From Clostridia bacterium (GTDB taxonomy: Bacteria > Bacillota > Clostridia > Christensenellales > UBA1242), in contig CAAGCR010000120.1 of NCBI GenBank assembly GCA_900768425.1, positions 1 through 40,673 on the forward strand: a DNA stretch of 40,673 nt. The letters are read 5' to 3'. The notes under the pieces are model-generated. The model did not search any database, had not been told where the DNA came from, and saw only the letters and a list, made by a program, of their open reading frames with translations. Both the position numbers and the translations under genes were made by a program. Each line of letters opens with the position of its first letter. Positions within the stretch are counted from its first letter, which is position 1. Shown one piece after another: positions 17,312 through 24,362 of the stretch.

Positions 17312-17359
17312 AAATTCACTCGCCCCTTTGTGGGCATTAATTTTTATTCTGTATTTCAT
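17309..17359 (-). CDS. Short ORF, 16 residues (MKYRIKINAHKGASEF)
   Basis: The ATG at 17359 follows a perfect AAAGGAG at 5-nt spacing. The peptide is basic at the N-terminus. It sits between the attenuator-like terminator and aspS on the same strand and is followed by a family C repeat. It could be a second leader peptide or a small protein of its own, or chance. No family was recognised. Confidence 0.35.
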   Translation of the reverse strand: MKYRIKINAHKGASEF

Positions 17360-17409
17360 AAATACTCCTTTAAATATTCATTTTAAATGTTTTTTTATTT
17401 TTATATTTT

Positions 17410-17494
17410 TTATTATTTTTTGTTTGTTATTATTTTTTGTTTGTTATTATTTTTTGTTTGTTATTATTTTTTGTTTGTTATTATTTTTTGTTTG
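17410..17494. repeat. 17-bp tandem repeat, five exact copies
   Basis: The unit TTATTATTTTTTGTTTG is repeated five times without a mismatch (17410-17494), directly beyond the U-run of the attenuator-like terminator. Perfect identity implies recent expansion. The period of 17 is not a multiple of 3, arguing against coding. Confidence 0.9.
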
Positions 17495-17500
17495 TTTAAA

Positions 17501-17540
17501 TAACAAAAAATGAGATAGGGTATTTCCTATCTCATTTATT
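17501..17540 (-). terminator. Attenuator-like terminator after the poly-Asn leader
   Basis: On the minus strand a 12-bp perfect stem AAATGAGATAGG/CCTATCTCATTT (17526-17537 with 17508-17519) with a 6-nt loop is followed by TTTTTTGTTA. The stem starts 22 nt after the leader ORF stop. The 5' arm with its upstream flank can instead pair in part with the end of the leader ORF: UUAUU (17562-17566) with AAUAA (17536-17540), and CUAU (17570-17573) with AUAG (17527-17530). This is a possible antiterminator. Confidence 0.75.
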
Positions 17541-17559
17541 AATAAATATTTTTTATTTG

Positions 17560-17646
17560 TTAATAAGCAATAGAAAAGGAACCCATTATATTTAATGTGT
17601 TGTTATTGTTATTATTATTGTTATTAACAAGTATAACTTTAAACAT
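17560..17646 (-). CDS. Poly-asparagine leader peptide (28 residues)
   Basis: The ATG at 17646 is preceded by AAAAAAGGAG at 6-nt spacing. The peptide reads MFKVILV, nine consecutive Asn (five AAT and four AAC codons), then TLNIMGSFSIAY and TAA. It has its own near-consensus promoter 50 bp upstream and a strong terminator 22 nt downstream, the layout of his/trp/leu-type leader peptides. The downstream gene on this strand is aspS and the upstream one is asnS. I infer regulation by charged Asn-tRNA: a ribosome stalled in the Asn run would free the 3' part of the ORF to disrupt the terminator. I know of no described poly-Asn attenuator. The AT-rich context makes chance low-complexity possible. Confidence 0.6.
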   Translation of the reverse strand: MFKVILVNNNNNNNNNTLNIMGSFSIAY

Positions 17647-17699
17647 AACTTGCTCCTTTTTTAATTTATTATGGCTAATTTTGAACCATTTATATTTTT

Positions 17700-17728
17700 A
17701 TCATAAAACTTTAATTTTTATTTGTCAA
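17700..17728 (-). promoter_or_regulatory. Promoter of the poly-Asn leader
   Basis: On the minus strand: TTGACA (17723-17728), a 17-bp spacer and TATGAT (17700-17705). The predicted start is near 17693, giving a leader RNA of about 190 nt up to the terminator. Confidence 0.8.
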
Positions 17729-18044
17729 TACTTTTTTGCAATTTTATTTTTTTAGTGAAAAGAACATATACAAGTACAATTATCAATTTTTATTTTTTCA
17801 ATAAGCAGGGAAACCCCTCAGTCACGCATACGCGTGACAGCCCCTTTTGTTCGGAGCAAAGGTTTAAGAATGCTTAAAGTTTGAATTAAAACAAAGTTTG
17901 TGATAACTTTAAAACTATTTATAAACCTCTCAGTCACGCTATCGCGTGCCAGCTCCCCTTAGCAGGGGAGCAAAACTTATGTTATGATTTGATTTTTTTA
18001 ATTAGACAATAATTCATCAATCATCAGTCATCATTTTTCATTTT
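17729..18044. repeat. asnS 3' flank with family B and C repeats
   Basis: Family B units lie at 17805-17860 (CCCCTCAGTCACGC-atac-GCGTGACAG) and 17931-17975 (CTCAGTCACGC-tat-CGCGTGCCAGC with AGCTCCCCT/AGGGGAG). A family C unit abuts the asnS stop (18003-18043). There is no gene. No separate U-run terminator for asnS is visible. Confidence 0.75.
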
Positions 18045-19436
18045 TTAGTATTCACAATTATTTGGTGTGCGTGGGAATGGTATTGCATCGCGGATATTAT
18101 CTACACCTGTTAGGTACATAACTAATCTTTCAAAGCCCATACCAAAACCAGAGTGAATGCAAGAGCCATATTTACGCAAATTCAAGAACCAGTCTATGGC
18201 ATTTGTGTCAACATTCATTGCTTTGCATCTTTCCATAATTTTTTCGTAGTTTTCTTCACGTTGACTTCCGCCCATAAGTTCTCCAGCAAGTGGAACTTCT
18301 AGGTCAACTGCGGCAACTGTTTCGCCATCTGGATTTAACTTCATATAGTATGCTTTAATATCTTTTGGCCAATTTTTAATAAATACCGGACCGCCAAAGT
18401 ATTCAGTTATATATTTTTCGTGTTCTTTGGCTATGTCTTCGCCATATTCTGGTTTAAATTCAAAGTCAACTTTTGCTTCTTTTAAAATGGTTATAACATC
18501 TTTATGGTCGATACGGGTAAATTTGCTGTTTACCACTTTTGTTAGTTTTTCAATAAGTCCTTTTTGAACAAAATTGTTTAAAAATTCCATTTCTTGTGGA
18601 CAATGCTCTAAAACATACTTTATTACGTATTTAAGCATTTCTTCTTCTATATCCATAAGTCCGTCTAAATCACAAAAAGCAATTTCCGGTTCAATCATCC
18701 AAAACTCGTTTGCGTGGGTTTTGGTGTTAGAATTTTCTGTTCTAAAAGTTGGTCCAAAAGTGTAAATTTTGCCAAATGCAAGAGCAAACGCTTCGCCATG
18801 TAATTGACCTGAACCTGTGATATAGGCTTGTTTGCCAAAAAGGTCTTTACTTAAATCAACCTTGCCATCTTTATCGTATGGCAAATTGTTAAAGTTTAAT
18901 GTTGTGATTTTAAACATTTGGTCAGAGCCTTCGCAGTCGGTGGTTGTGATTAATGGAGTATTTACATATAAATAACCATTTTCTTGAAAATAGTTATGGA
19001 TTGCTATTGCTGCCACACTTCTAACTCTAAATACTGCGTTAAAAAGGTTTGTTCTTGGGCGAAGATATGCAATATCTCTTAAGTATTCGACACTTGCTCT
19101 CTTTTTTTGAATAGGATATGTTTCATCAGTGGCCTGAAAAATGGTAACTTCTTTTGCTTTTATTTCAAAAGGTTGCTTGTTTTCAGGAGTCAAAACCAAC
19201 TCACCCAAAACATAAACAGTGCTACCTATATTTAGTTTTACCACATCACTATAATTTTTTAAATTGCTGGCTTCAAGCACAACTTGTGCGTTTTTATGGC
19301 AAGTGCCATCATTGATTTCCAAAAAGCCAAAGGCTTTACTATCACGAGTTGTTCTAACCCAACCTTTAATTAAAACTTCTTGCCCGTTTTTTAGGTCTTT
19401 ATTAAAATATAATTCTTTAATATCTATCTTTTCCAT
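18045..19436 (-). CDS. asnS: Asparaginyl-tRNA synthetase
   Basis: 463 residues. Class II synthetase that makes Asn-tRNA(Asn) directly. N-terminal OB fold with VLIKGWVRTTRDSKAFGFLEINDGT, motif 2 region FGPTFRTENSNTKTHANEFWMIEPE, and motif 3 SGFGMGFERLVMYLTG followed by RDAIPFPRTPN. ATG with TTATGGAGATATTTA upstream. An extended -10 box (TGC-TAAAAT, 19468-19473) provides its promoter. Its presence means GatCAB is not needed for Asn-tRNA, so GatCAB may mainly serve Gln-tRNA. Confidence 0.97.
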   Translation of the reverse strand: MEKIDIKELYFNKDLKNGQEVLIKGWVRTTRDSKAFGFLEINDGTCHKNAQVVLEASNLKNYSDVVKLNIGSTVYVLGELVLTPENKQPFEIKAKEVTIFQATDETYPIQKKRASVEYLRDIAYLRPRTNLFNAVFRVRSVAAIAIHNYFQENGYLYVNTPLITTTDCEGSDQMFKITTLNFNNLPYDKDGKVDLSKDLFGKQAYITGSGQLHGEAFALAFGKIYTFGPTFRTENSNTKTHANEFWMIEPEIAFCDLDGLMDIEEEMLKYVIKYVLEHCPQEMEFLNNFVQKGLIEKLTKVVNSKFTRIDHKDVITILKEAKVDFEFKPEYGEDIAKEHEKYITEYFGGPVFIKNWPKDIKAYYMKLNPDGETVAAVDLEVPLAGELMGGSQREENYEKIMERCKAMNVDTNAIDWFLNLRKYGSCIHSGFGMGFERLVMYLTGVDNIRDAIPFPRTPNNCEY

Positions 19437-19525
19437 TAAATATCTCCATAAGTTTAATAATGCTTGTATTTTAGCACATATTTTTAAAAAAATAAAACAA
19501 TATTAAAAATTGACTGAAAAAACTA

Positions 19526-19554
19526 TTGACATTTATTTTTTATAGTGCTAGAAT
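19526..19554 (+). promoter_or_regulatory. rplJL promoter
   Basis: TTGACA (19526-19531), a 17-bp spacer and TAGAAT (19549-19554), with TGC directly before the -10 box. It is divergent from the asnS promoter. Confidence 0.8.
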
Positions 19555-19564
19555 GTGTCAGTAA

Positions 19565-19707
19565 ATTAAATAAATGTCCTTTTCCAAAGACAGCAAGTGG
19601 ATTTATTCCGTAAACAATTTGTGCTTGCCGAGGTTAAGTTTATATAAATGGTCTTTTTTAAAGCCTTTTGTAACTTTCTCGGCTACAAAAGGCTTTTGTT
19701 TTTTTAC
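19565..19707 (+). ncRNA. L10 leader (ribosomal protein autoregulatory RNA)
   Basis: The leader contains AAAGACAGCAAGTGG and, after a variable loop, GTGCTTGCCGAGGTTAA, the conserved pair of the Firmicutes L10 leader bound by the L10(L12) complex. It ends in an intrinsic terminator: AAAGCCTTTTGTA (19660-19672) with TACAAAAGGCTTT (19684-19696), then T-rich sequence. This controls rplJ-rplL by premature termination. Confidence 0.85.
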
Positions 19708-19743
19708 AGATATACAAACTTAAATTAAAAGGAGACAAAAATA

Positions 19744-20235
19744 GTGAGTGCTAATTTAGAAGCAAAAAAAGTAATTGTTGAAGAAATTAAAGATAAAATC
19801 AACAAAGCCGTATCACTTACTTTTGTGGATTACAGAGGTTTAACTGTTGAAGAAGATACTAAAATGCGTGCTGAATTAAGAAAAGCAAATGTAGAATATA
19901 AAGTATACAAAAACAGATTACTTTTAAAAGCATTAGAAGAGTTAGGTATGACTGGCTACGCTGATATTTTAGAAGGAACAACAGCCGTTGCATTTGGTAT
20001 GCACGATGAAGTTTCTGCACCTAAAATTCTTGTAGATACAGCAGAAAAAACTAAAAAAATGCAAGTTAAAGGTGGTATTTTAAACGGTGCAAGAATTGAT
20101 GCCAAAATGGTTGAAACACTTGCAAAAATCCCATCAAAAGAAGTGCTTATTTCAAAACTTTTATACTTATTACAAAGCCCAGTTCGCAGTGTTGCTATTG
20201 CTCTTAATGCAATTGCAGAAAAGAAAGAGGCTTAA
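19744..20235 (+). CDS. rplJ: 50S ribosomal protein L10
   Basis: 163 residues with a GTG start; AAAAGGAG lies 9 bases upstream. L10 anchors the L7/L12 stalk to 23S rRNA. Typical start EAKKVIVEEIKDKI, then FVDYRGLTVEE and LRKANVEYKVYKNRLL. The C-terminal helix binds L7/L12 dimers. The upstream leader has the L10 regulatory motif. rplK and rplA are not upstream here. Confidence 0.96.
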   Translation: MSANLEAKKVIVEEIKDKINKAVSLTFVDYRGLTVEEDTKMRAELRKANVEYKVYKNRLLLKALEELGMTGYADILEGTTAVAFGMHDEVSAPKILVDTAEKTKKMQVKGGILNGARIDAKMVETLAKIPSKEVLISKLLYLLQSPVRSVAIALNAIAEKKEA

Positions 20236-20365
20236 ATATCTATAAACAATAGAAAGTAAATTTTGAAATTGGTTCAAAATTTAACGCTAATTTCAAAATT
20301 GCAATTAATCAAAACATTCGCAAAACGCGATAAAAATTAAATAAAATTTAAGGAGAAATATTACA

Positions 20366-20734
20366 ATGGAATTAAAAGATATTGTTGAAGAAATCAAAAC
20401 AAAAACAGTTGTTGAAATCAACGAACTTGTTAAAATGTTAGAAGAAGAATTTGGCGTTAGCGCTGCTGCTGCAGTAGTTGCTGGCCCAGCTGCAGGTGCA
20501 GGTGCTGCCGCTGCAGAAGAAAAAACTGAATTTACAGTTGCTTTAAAAGAAGTTGGAGCAAACAAAATTGCAGTTATTAAAGCAGTAAGAGAAATCACTG
20601 GTCTTGGCCTTTCAGAAGCTAAAGCTTTGGTTGATGGCGCTCCATCTAACATTAAAGAAAACGTTCCAACAGAACAAGCTAAAGAAATGGAAGCTAAACT
20701 TAAAGAAGCTGGCGCTACAGTAGAACTTAAGTAA
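20366..20734 (+). CDS. rplL: 50S ribosomal protein L7/L12
   Basis: 122 residues. The N-terminal dimerisation domain (LKDIVEEIKTKTVVEINELVKMLEEEFGV) is followed by an Ala/Gly hinge (about residues 34-51). The C-terminal factor-binding domain begins EKTEFTVALKEVG and ends EAGATVELK. AAGGAG lies upstream. A strong terminator follows, so rpoB is not in this operon as it commonly is. Confidence 0.97.
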   Translation: MELKDIVEEIKTKTVVEINELVKMLEEEFGVSAAAAVVAGPAAGAGAAAAEEKTEFTVALKEVGANKIAVIKAVREITGLGLSEAKALVDGAPSNIKENVPTEQAKEMEAKLKEAGATVELK

Positions 20735-20756
20735 TTAAATTAAAAGTTTGTATATT

Positions 20757-20795
20757 AAAAAAACTAGCAAAAATTTAACTTTGCTAGTTTTTTTT
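20757..20795. terminator. rplJL terminator, bidirectional
   Basis: AAACTAGCAAA-aatttaac-TTTGCTAGTTT with A-run and T-run flanks (11-bp stem). It can also end the minus-strand gene that stops at 20867. Confidence 0.9.
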
Positions 20796-20866
20796 ACTAT
20801 TTTTTAATATTTGTTGTAAATTTCATACTTTATATATTTTGTTATCTGACTACCCTTCTCATAAAA

Positions 20867-22408
20867 CTAGAAAAGGAAAGCTGCACGAACACTCGGGTAG
20901 GTGTTGCGAGCATCGTGGTAAGTCAAACTGCCATTAGAGTTCACAGTGCGCACATAGTCAGCACTACTAGAATAAGGCGAACGAAACCACCACGCAGCGG
21001 CACTAGAAACAGTATCACCATATGTGCTTGTCTTACGAAGTTCTTTTGTTTCTAATAAGGTATCTACTTCTGATTCGCTTAATAACCATAGTTTATCTGG
21101 TGTTGTTCCTTTTAAGTTTTCATCAGCTCCTGAGTAGTCTGAAGACCACTTTGTTGCACTACTACTAAATGTACCAATATTACTATATAGGCTTGTTAAA
21201 GTTCTGCCTTGTATTTTTGCATACATTGGGTCGTTTGTAAGATTGTAATCACTTAATAAATTTATTTTCTTCCCTGTTGTGTCTGGTTCAAATGTTGTAC
21301 CTGACTTATACCCACGATACACATTTTCTGCCCCTTTAAGATAATTTCTTACATTACTTGTTGCATAGTCTTGTGCGGAATAACCAGAATTATTTAAGTA
21401 AGGACTTGCATTAGCATTATAGTTATTTTGAAATGATATTCCTTTATTATCAATACTTTCTGTATATAATACTTTTTCTAACAACATAACATAGGTTTTG
21501 TTCAACATTAAACCTTTGCTGAATGCGGTTGTATCTTCTGTTGTTAAGGCTGTTAATGTATCATCTGCTCCACTTACACCTATTATTAACCACTTTACTT
21601 TACCATTGTTATCTCTTTCTCCCATTTCTACATAGTATGGAAATTTGGTTGCATAACTTTCGCTTACACTTAGTCCTGTATTTATTGTTGAAACTTCTGT
21701 CGCTGTAAAAACTTTTACTGCAACTGCTTCGGTTTTTAATTGAGATTGAGTGTAAGTGGTTGTTTGTTCTAAATTCATTTGGAGTTGTACATTATTTGCT
21801 GATGGTGATGTTAATGCTGTATCACCATATGTCCCAGTAGAGTTTTGTTTTAATGAGATTTTAAAAGTAAAAGTTGTTTGAGTTTTTCCCGCTGTTGTTT
21901 CTAAAACCGCACCAGATTTATCACAATCTACTACTATTTTGTCCTTTAAGGCTTCAACAGGTGATACACAGTTTGCAAAATCTACATTTGCCAATATATT
22001 AAAAGGGCTTGTTGTGCCAACCGATGTATTAGATATTGTTATCTCAACAACAATATCTTCCATTTTTCCAGATGTTCCTAAATTGCTGAAATATCTTGTC
22101 TGTGAGCCCGTTCCATCGGTTGCACCTAGGTTTAGGCTATAATTAGTTGTTTGGTCGTGTATAAGCAGACCATTTTCAGGTGTTAGGCGAACTTTTTGCT
22201 TTTCGGTAATAGGTGCACCACCAGCAGACTCTGAATAACCATACATATATGCATCTACTCTTGCGTTTACATTATGTGCCACAAAACCCAAAGAACCATT
22301 TACTGTTAGTTTGGCTTGCTGTAAGGAATAAACACCAATTACTATTGCAACAACTGCCAAACAAATTGTACAAATATTGAGTAAAAAACTGATTTTTCTT
22401 TTTTTCAT
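20867..22408 (-). CDS. Exported protein with DUF6273-like C-terminal domain
   Basis: 513 residues. Lys/Arg-rich head MKKRK, a hydrophobic segment ending VVAIVIGVYS, then AKLTVNGSLGFVAHN, shared with the 22-579 protein. The middle (about 80-240) is Thr/Ser-rich and beta-like. The C-terminal part, with DKLWLLSESEVDTLL, then AAWWFRSPYSSSADYVRTV and the final YPSVRAAFLF, fits the WWLRSP...VRPA pattern of DUF6273-type domains, which have a C-type-lectin-like or sulfatase-modifying-like look. A surface-binding role is inferred. The start has AAAGGAGCAAAAT upstream. Expression is driven by a promoter with a G9 spacer. Confidence 0.75.
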   Translation of the reverse strand: MKKRKISFLLNICTICLAVVAIVIGVYSLQQAKLTVNGSLGFVAHNVNARVDAYMYGYSESAGGAPITEKQKVRLTPENGLLIHDQTTNYSLNLGATDGTGSQTRYFSNLGTSGKMEDIVVEITISNTSVGTTSPFNILANVDFANCVSPVEALKDKIVVDCDKSGAVLETTAGKTQTTFTFKISLKQNSTGTYGDTALTSPSANNVQLQMNLEQTTTYTQSQLKTEAVAVKVFTATEVSTINTGLSVSESYATKFPYYVEMGERDNNGKVKWLIIGVSGADDTLTALTTEDTTAFSKGLMLNKTYVMLLEKVLYTESIDNKGISFQNNYNANASPYLNNSGYSAQDYATSNVRNYLKGAENVYRGYKSGTTFEPDTTGKKINLLSDYNLTNDPMYAKIQGRTLTSLYSNIGTFSSSATKWSSDYSGADENLKGTTPDKLWLLSESEVDTLLETKELRKTSTYGDTVSSAAAWWFRSPYSSSADYVRTVNSNGSLTYHDARNTYPSVRAAFLF

Positions 22409-22573
22409 ATTTTGCTCCTTTTGTTTTTATGTACCTATACTTGTTGTATATATTGCATCGCCTTATTAAAAAATTTTTATACATCAAGTAAGATGTTTTT
22501 AATTACTAAAGTGTTTGCACATAAACACTTTGTAACATTTACGTAAAAATTAAAATTTTTACTTGTCATATCA

Positions 22574-22601
22574 ATTATATATCCCCCCCCCGCATTGTCA
22601 A
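22574..22601 (-). promoter_or_regulatory. Promoter with poly-G spacer (copy 2)
   Basis: On the minus strand: TTGACA (22596-22601), spacer ATGC-G9-ATA (16 bp) and TATAAT (22574-22579), matching copy 1 at 753-780 base for base. The leader is about 160 nt. Confidence 0.8.
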
Positions 22602-22646
22602 GCATTTTTTAATATTTTTCAGATTTTGTGAAAAATTTTGGTTATT
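22574..22646 (-). repeat. Duplicated upstream block, copy 2
   Basis: Partner of 753-828. It extends upstream of -35 through AT-rich sequence including CCAAAATTTTTCACAAAAT. The block ends directly beside a 20-bp inverted repeat (22647-22708). Confidence 0.8.
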
Positions 22647-22708
22647 GTTAATTCCAAAAGTAAACGCAAAAGATTTGGGGTGGTTTTTCGTTTACTTTTG
22701 GAATTAAC
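22647..22708. repeat. Perfect 20-bp inverted repeat with 22-nt loop
   Basis: GTTAATTCCAAAAGTAAACG (22647-22666) pairs perfectly with 22689-22708. It lies between two divergent genes and abuts the duplicated promoter block. Neither side has a good U-run, so a standard terminator is unlikely. Confidence 0.75.
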
Positions 22709-22908
22709 CAATTTTGTGTTTTTATTTTTAGTAACATTTGATAATTTTGTTTGATTAATTTATAATTAATTGTTAAAATATATTTAATTAAATATTATTG
22801 TTTGATTTTGGTACATTTTAATAATTTTTTTATTGTATATAAAAACATAATTTTATTAAAAAATAATTAAATAAAAATTTACTTTAAATCAAATTTTAAG
22901 GAGTGCTT

Positions 22909-23643
22909 ATGGGATACTATGTTAGAGTTAACAATAAAACCACAAAAAAATATGAAGCAGTTGATGAAAAAGCCTTTAAAAACTTTTTAGCTTTTGCCAG
23001 AGGGCTTAAATTCCAAAAATTAAACTATGTTGATGGGGATAACTGCAAAGAAACCTATTATGATACTCCTGCTCACCTTTTAACTAAGTCTGGAATTATT
23101 CTTTCTCGTTTTGAAGAAGGTAGTAATGTTTTCTTTAAAGTTGAAACAGCCACAAGTTTATCCAAAATTCTAAACAAATTAAATAAAGAAGTTTTTGTGC
23201 ATAAGGTTGGTTATGGCGACAAACTCTCCGACCACGCCTTTTATATTAAAGATGGTATCACATCTTTATACACTACTCCATTTTCTGTTGACCTAGAAAA
23301 TATTATCAATAGTGCAATTCCTACAATGGAAGTTGTTATAAACGCCCAAGTTTATGAAGTCGTAAGTGGAACAGGTATGCGTGCAAGAGTTGCTCTTGAA
23401 AATAAACACGTGCGAAACTTTGAAACAAACCGAAAATATAAAGTGCAAAGTATGACACTAAAACTCACAGGAAATACCGAATTGTATGCAAACGATTTTA
23501 ATGAGTTTAACGACTTAATCCAAAAAAATTGCAAAGATTTAATGCCTATTGATGAAAGTCAATATGACTGGGCAGTAAAAGTAACTAAACCAATTATTAT
23601 TGAAAAAAAGCCAAAAGAAAAGAAAAAAGCCGTAAAGTTTTAA
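22909..23643 (+). CDS. CYTH-like protein
   Basis: 244 residues from the ATG at 22909, with AAGGAG five bases upstream. The part KETYYDTPAHLLTKSGIILSRFEEGSNVFFKVE fits the CYTH/triphosphate-tunnel fold pattern (YYDT...L...G..LR.R......KV). The N-terminal ExExK motif of catalytic CYTH enzymes is not present; the start reads GYYVRVNNKTTKKYEAVDE. It may be a non-catalytic or divergent member that binds phosphates. The C-terminus is very basic (EKKPKEKKKAVKF). It stands alone, with no polyphosphate kinase or CHAD neighbour in the window. Confidence 0.6.
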   Translation: MGYYVRVNNKTTKKYEAVDEKAFKNFLAFARGLKFQKLNYVDGDNCKETYYDTPAHLLTKSGIILSRFEEGSNVFFKVETATSLSKILNKLNKEVFVHKVGYGDKLSDHAFYIKDGITSLYTTPFSVDLENIINSAIPTMEVVINAQVYEVVSGTGMRARVALENKHVRNFETNRKYKVQSMTLKLTGNTELYANDFNEFNDLIQKNCKDLMPIDESQYDWAVKVTKPIIIEKKPKEKKKAVKF

Positions 23644-23998
23644 CATACAATAAACTTCATATGGTCCGCTTTTGGGTAAATAATATAATAACCAAATTAA
23701 ATATATCTATAGTTGTTGGCTAGCAATTCGCAAATTACTTGCCAACGACTAAGATTATACAATATAGCTATTTATTTTTTGTCCGCTATTATAAAAGCAA
23801 AAGAAAAAATATATTATAAAAAAGATAATAGAACATATAAAAATGATATTAACATATTAAAAACACCAAAAAACATTTTTTCTTTTATATATAAAAATCA
23901 TTACACACACTTTTACAATTCAAATTGTTAAATCTTTATTTTCAAAAATTTATTCCCACCCCACACTTTATTTATTTAAACACAAAATACCCCACCAT
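23644..23998. other. Intergenic region before the tRNA genes
   Basis: AT-rich, no credible gene. It contains a hairpin AGTTGTTGGC (23711-23720) with GCCAACGACT (23741-23750), 10 bp including one G-U pair, without a U-run. Confidence 0.4.
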
Positions 23999-24077
23999 GT
24001 CTCAGTAGCTCAGCTGGATAGAGCACCACCCTCCTAAGGTGGGTTTGTCGGAAGTTCGAATCTTCTCTGGGACACCA
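23999..24077 (+). tRNA. tRNA-Arg (anticodon CCT)
   Basis: The full cloverleaf is visible: acceptor GTCTCAG/CTGGGAC, D arm GCTC...GAGC, anticodon arm CCACC-CTCCTAA-GGTGG, T arm GGAAG-TTCGAAT-CTTCT, discriminator A and encoded CCA. It reads AGG codons. Confidence 0.93.
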
Positions 24078-24276
24078 AATGTAAAAATATTTTTTACTCT
24101 AACTCTACAATTATCCGTTGCTAGGAATAATTACTTATATTACAACTAATAATCATCAAATAGTTATTGCTATTTTCTTTAAAAAACACTTATTATAATT
24201 AAAGATTTTACAAATTGATTTTTTACATTGTCATATTTAAGTCATAAAAAAAATTAGTAATATATTTATAACATTA
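24078..24276. other. Spacer between tRNA genes
   Basis: AT-rich, no gene and no clear promoter hexamer pair. Nothing recognisable. Confidence 0.4.
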
Positions 24277-24345
24277 TACCACATGGTGAAATGGATATCA
24301 CAATCGTCTTCGGAACAGACCGACAGGGGTTTGATAATTCCCTTA
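24277..24345 (+). pseudogene. Broken tRNA-Arg copy
   Basis: From the D arm to the anticodon loop (24286-24315) the sequence nearly equals the tRNA-Arg at 24363 (GTGAA-TGGATATCACAATCGTCTTCGGAAC). After that it diverges: the 3' side of the anticodon stem is ACAGA instead of ACGAT, the T-loop region has extra bases, and no matching 3' acceptor or CCA is present. It looks like a decayed or partly duplicated tRNA. Confidence 0.6.
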
Positions 24346-24362
24346 TAAAAATTATCACTTTT

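Noticed and set aside
17328..17513. 61-codon plus-strand ORF rich in Phe, Ile and Leu
   Set aside because: It is a read-through of the 17-bp tandem repeat and T-rich DNA, opposite the leader region.
20867..21000. Diversity-generating retroelement target (C-type-lectin-like C-terminus)
   Set aside because: No reverse transcriptase or template repeat is seen in the window, and the C-terminus fits a DUF6273-like pattern.
23713..23931. 72-codon plus-strand ORF
   Set aside because: No ribosome site, no recognisable motif, and it overlaps a hairpin; composition matches the AT-rich intergenic DNA.
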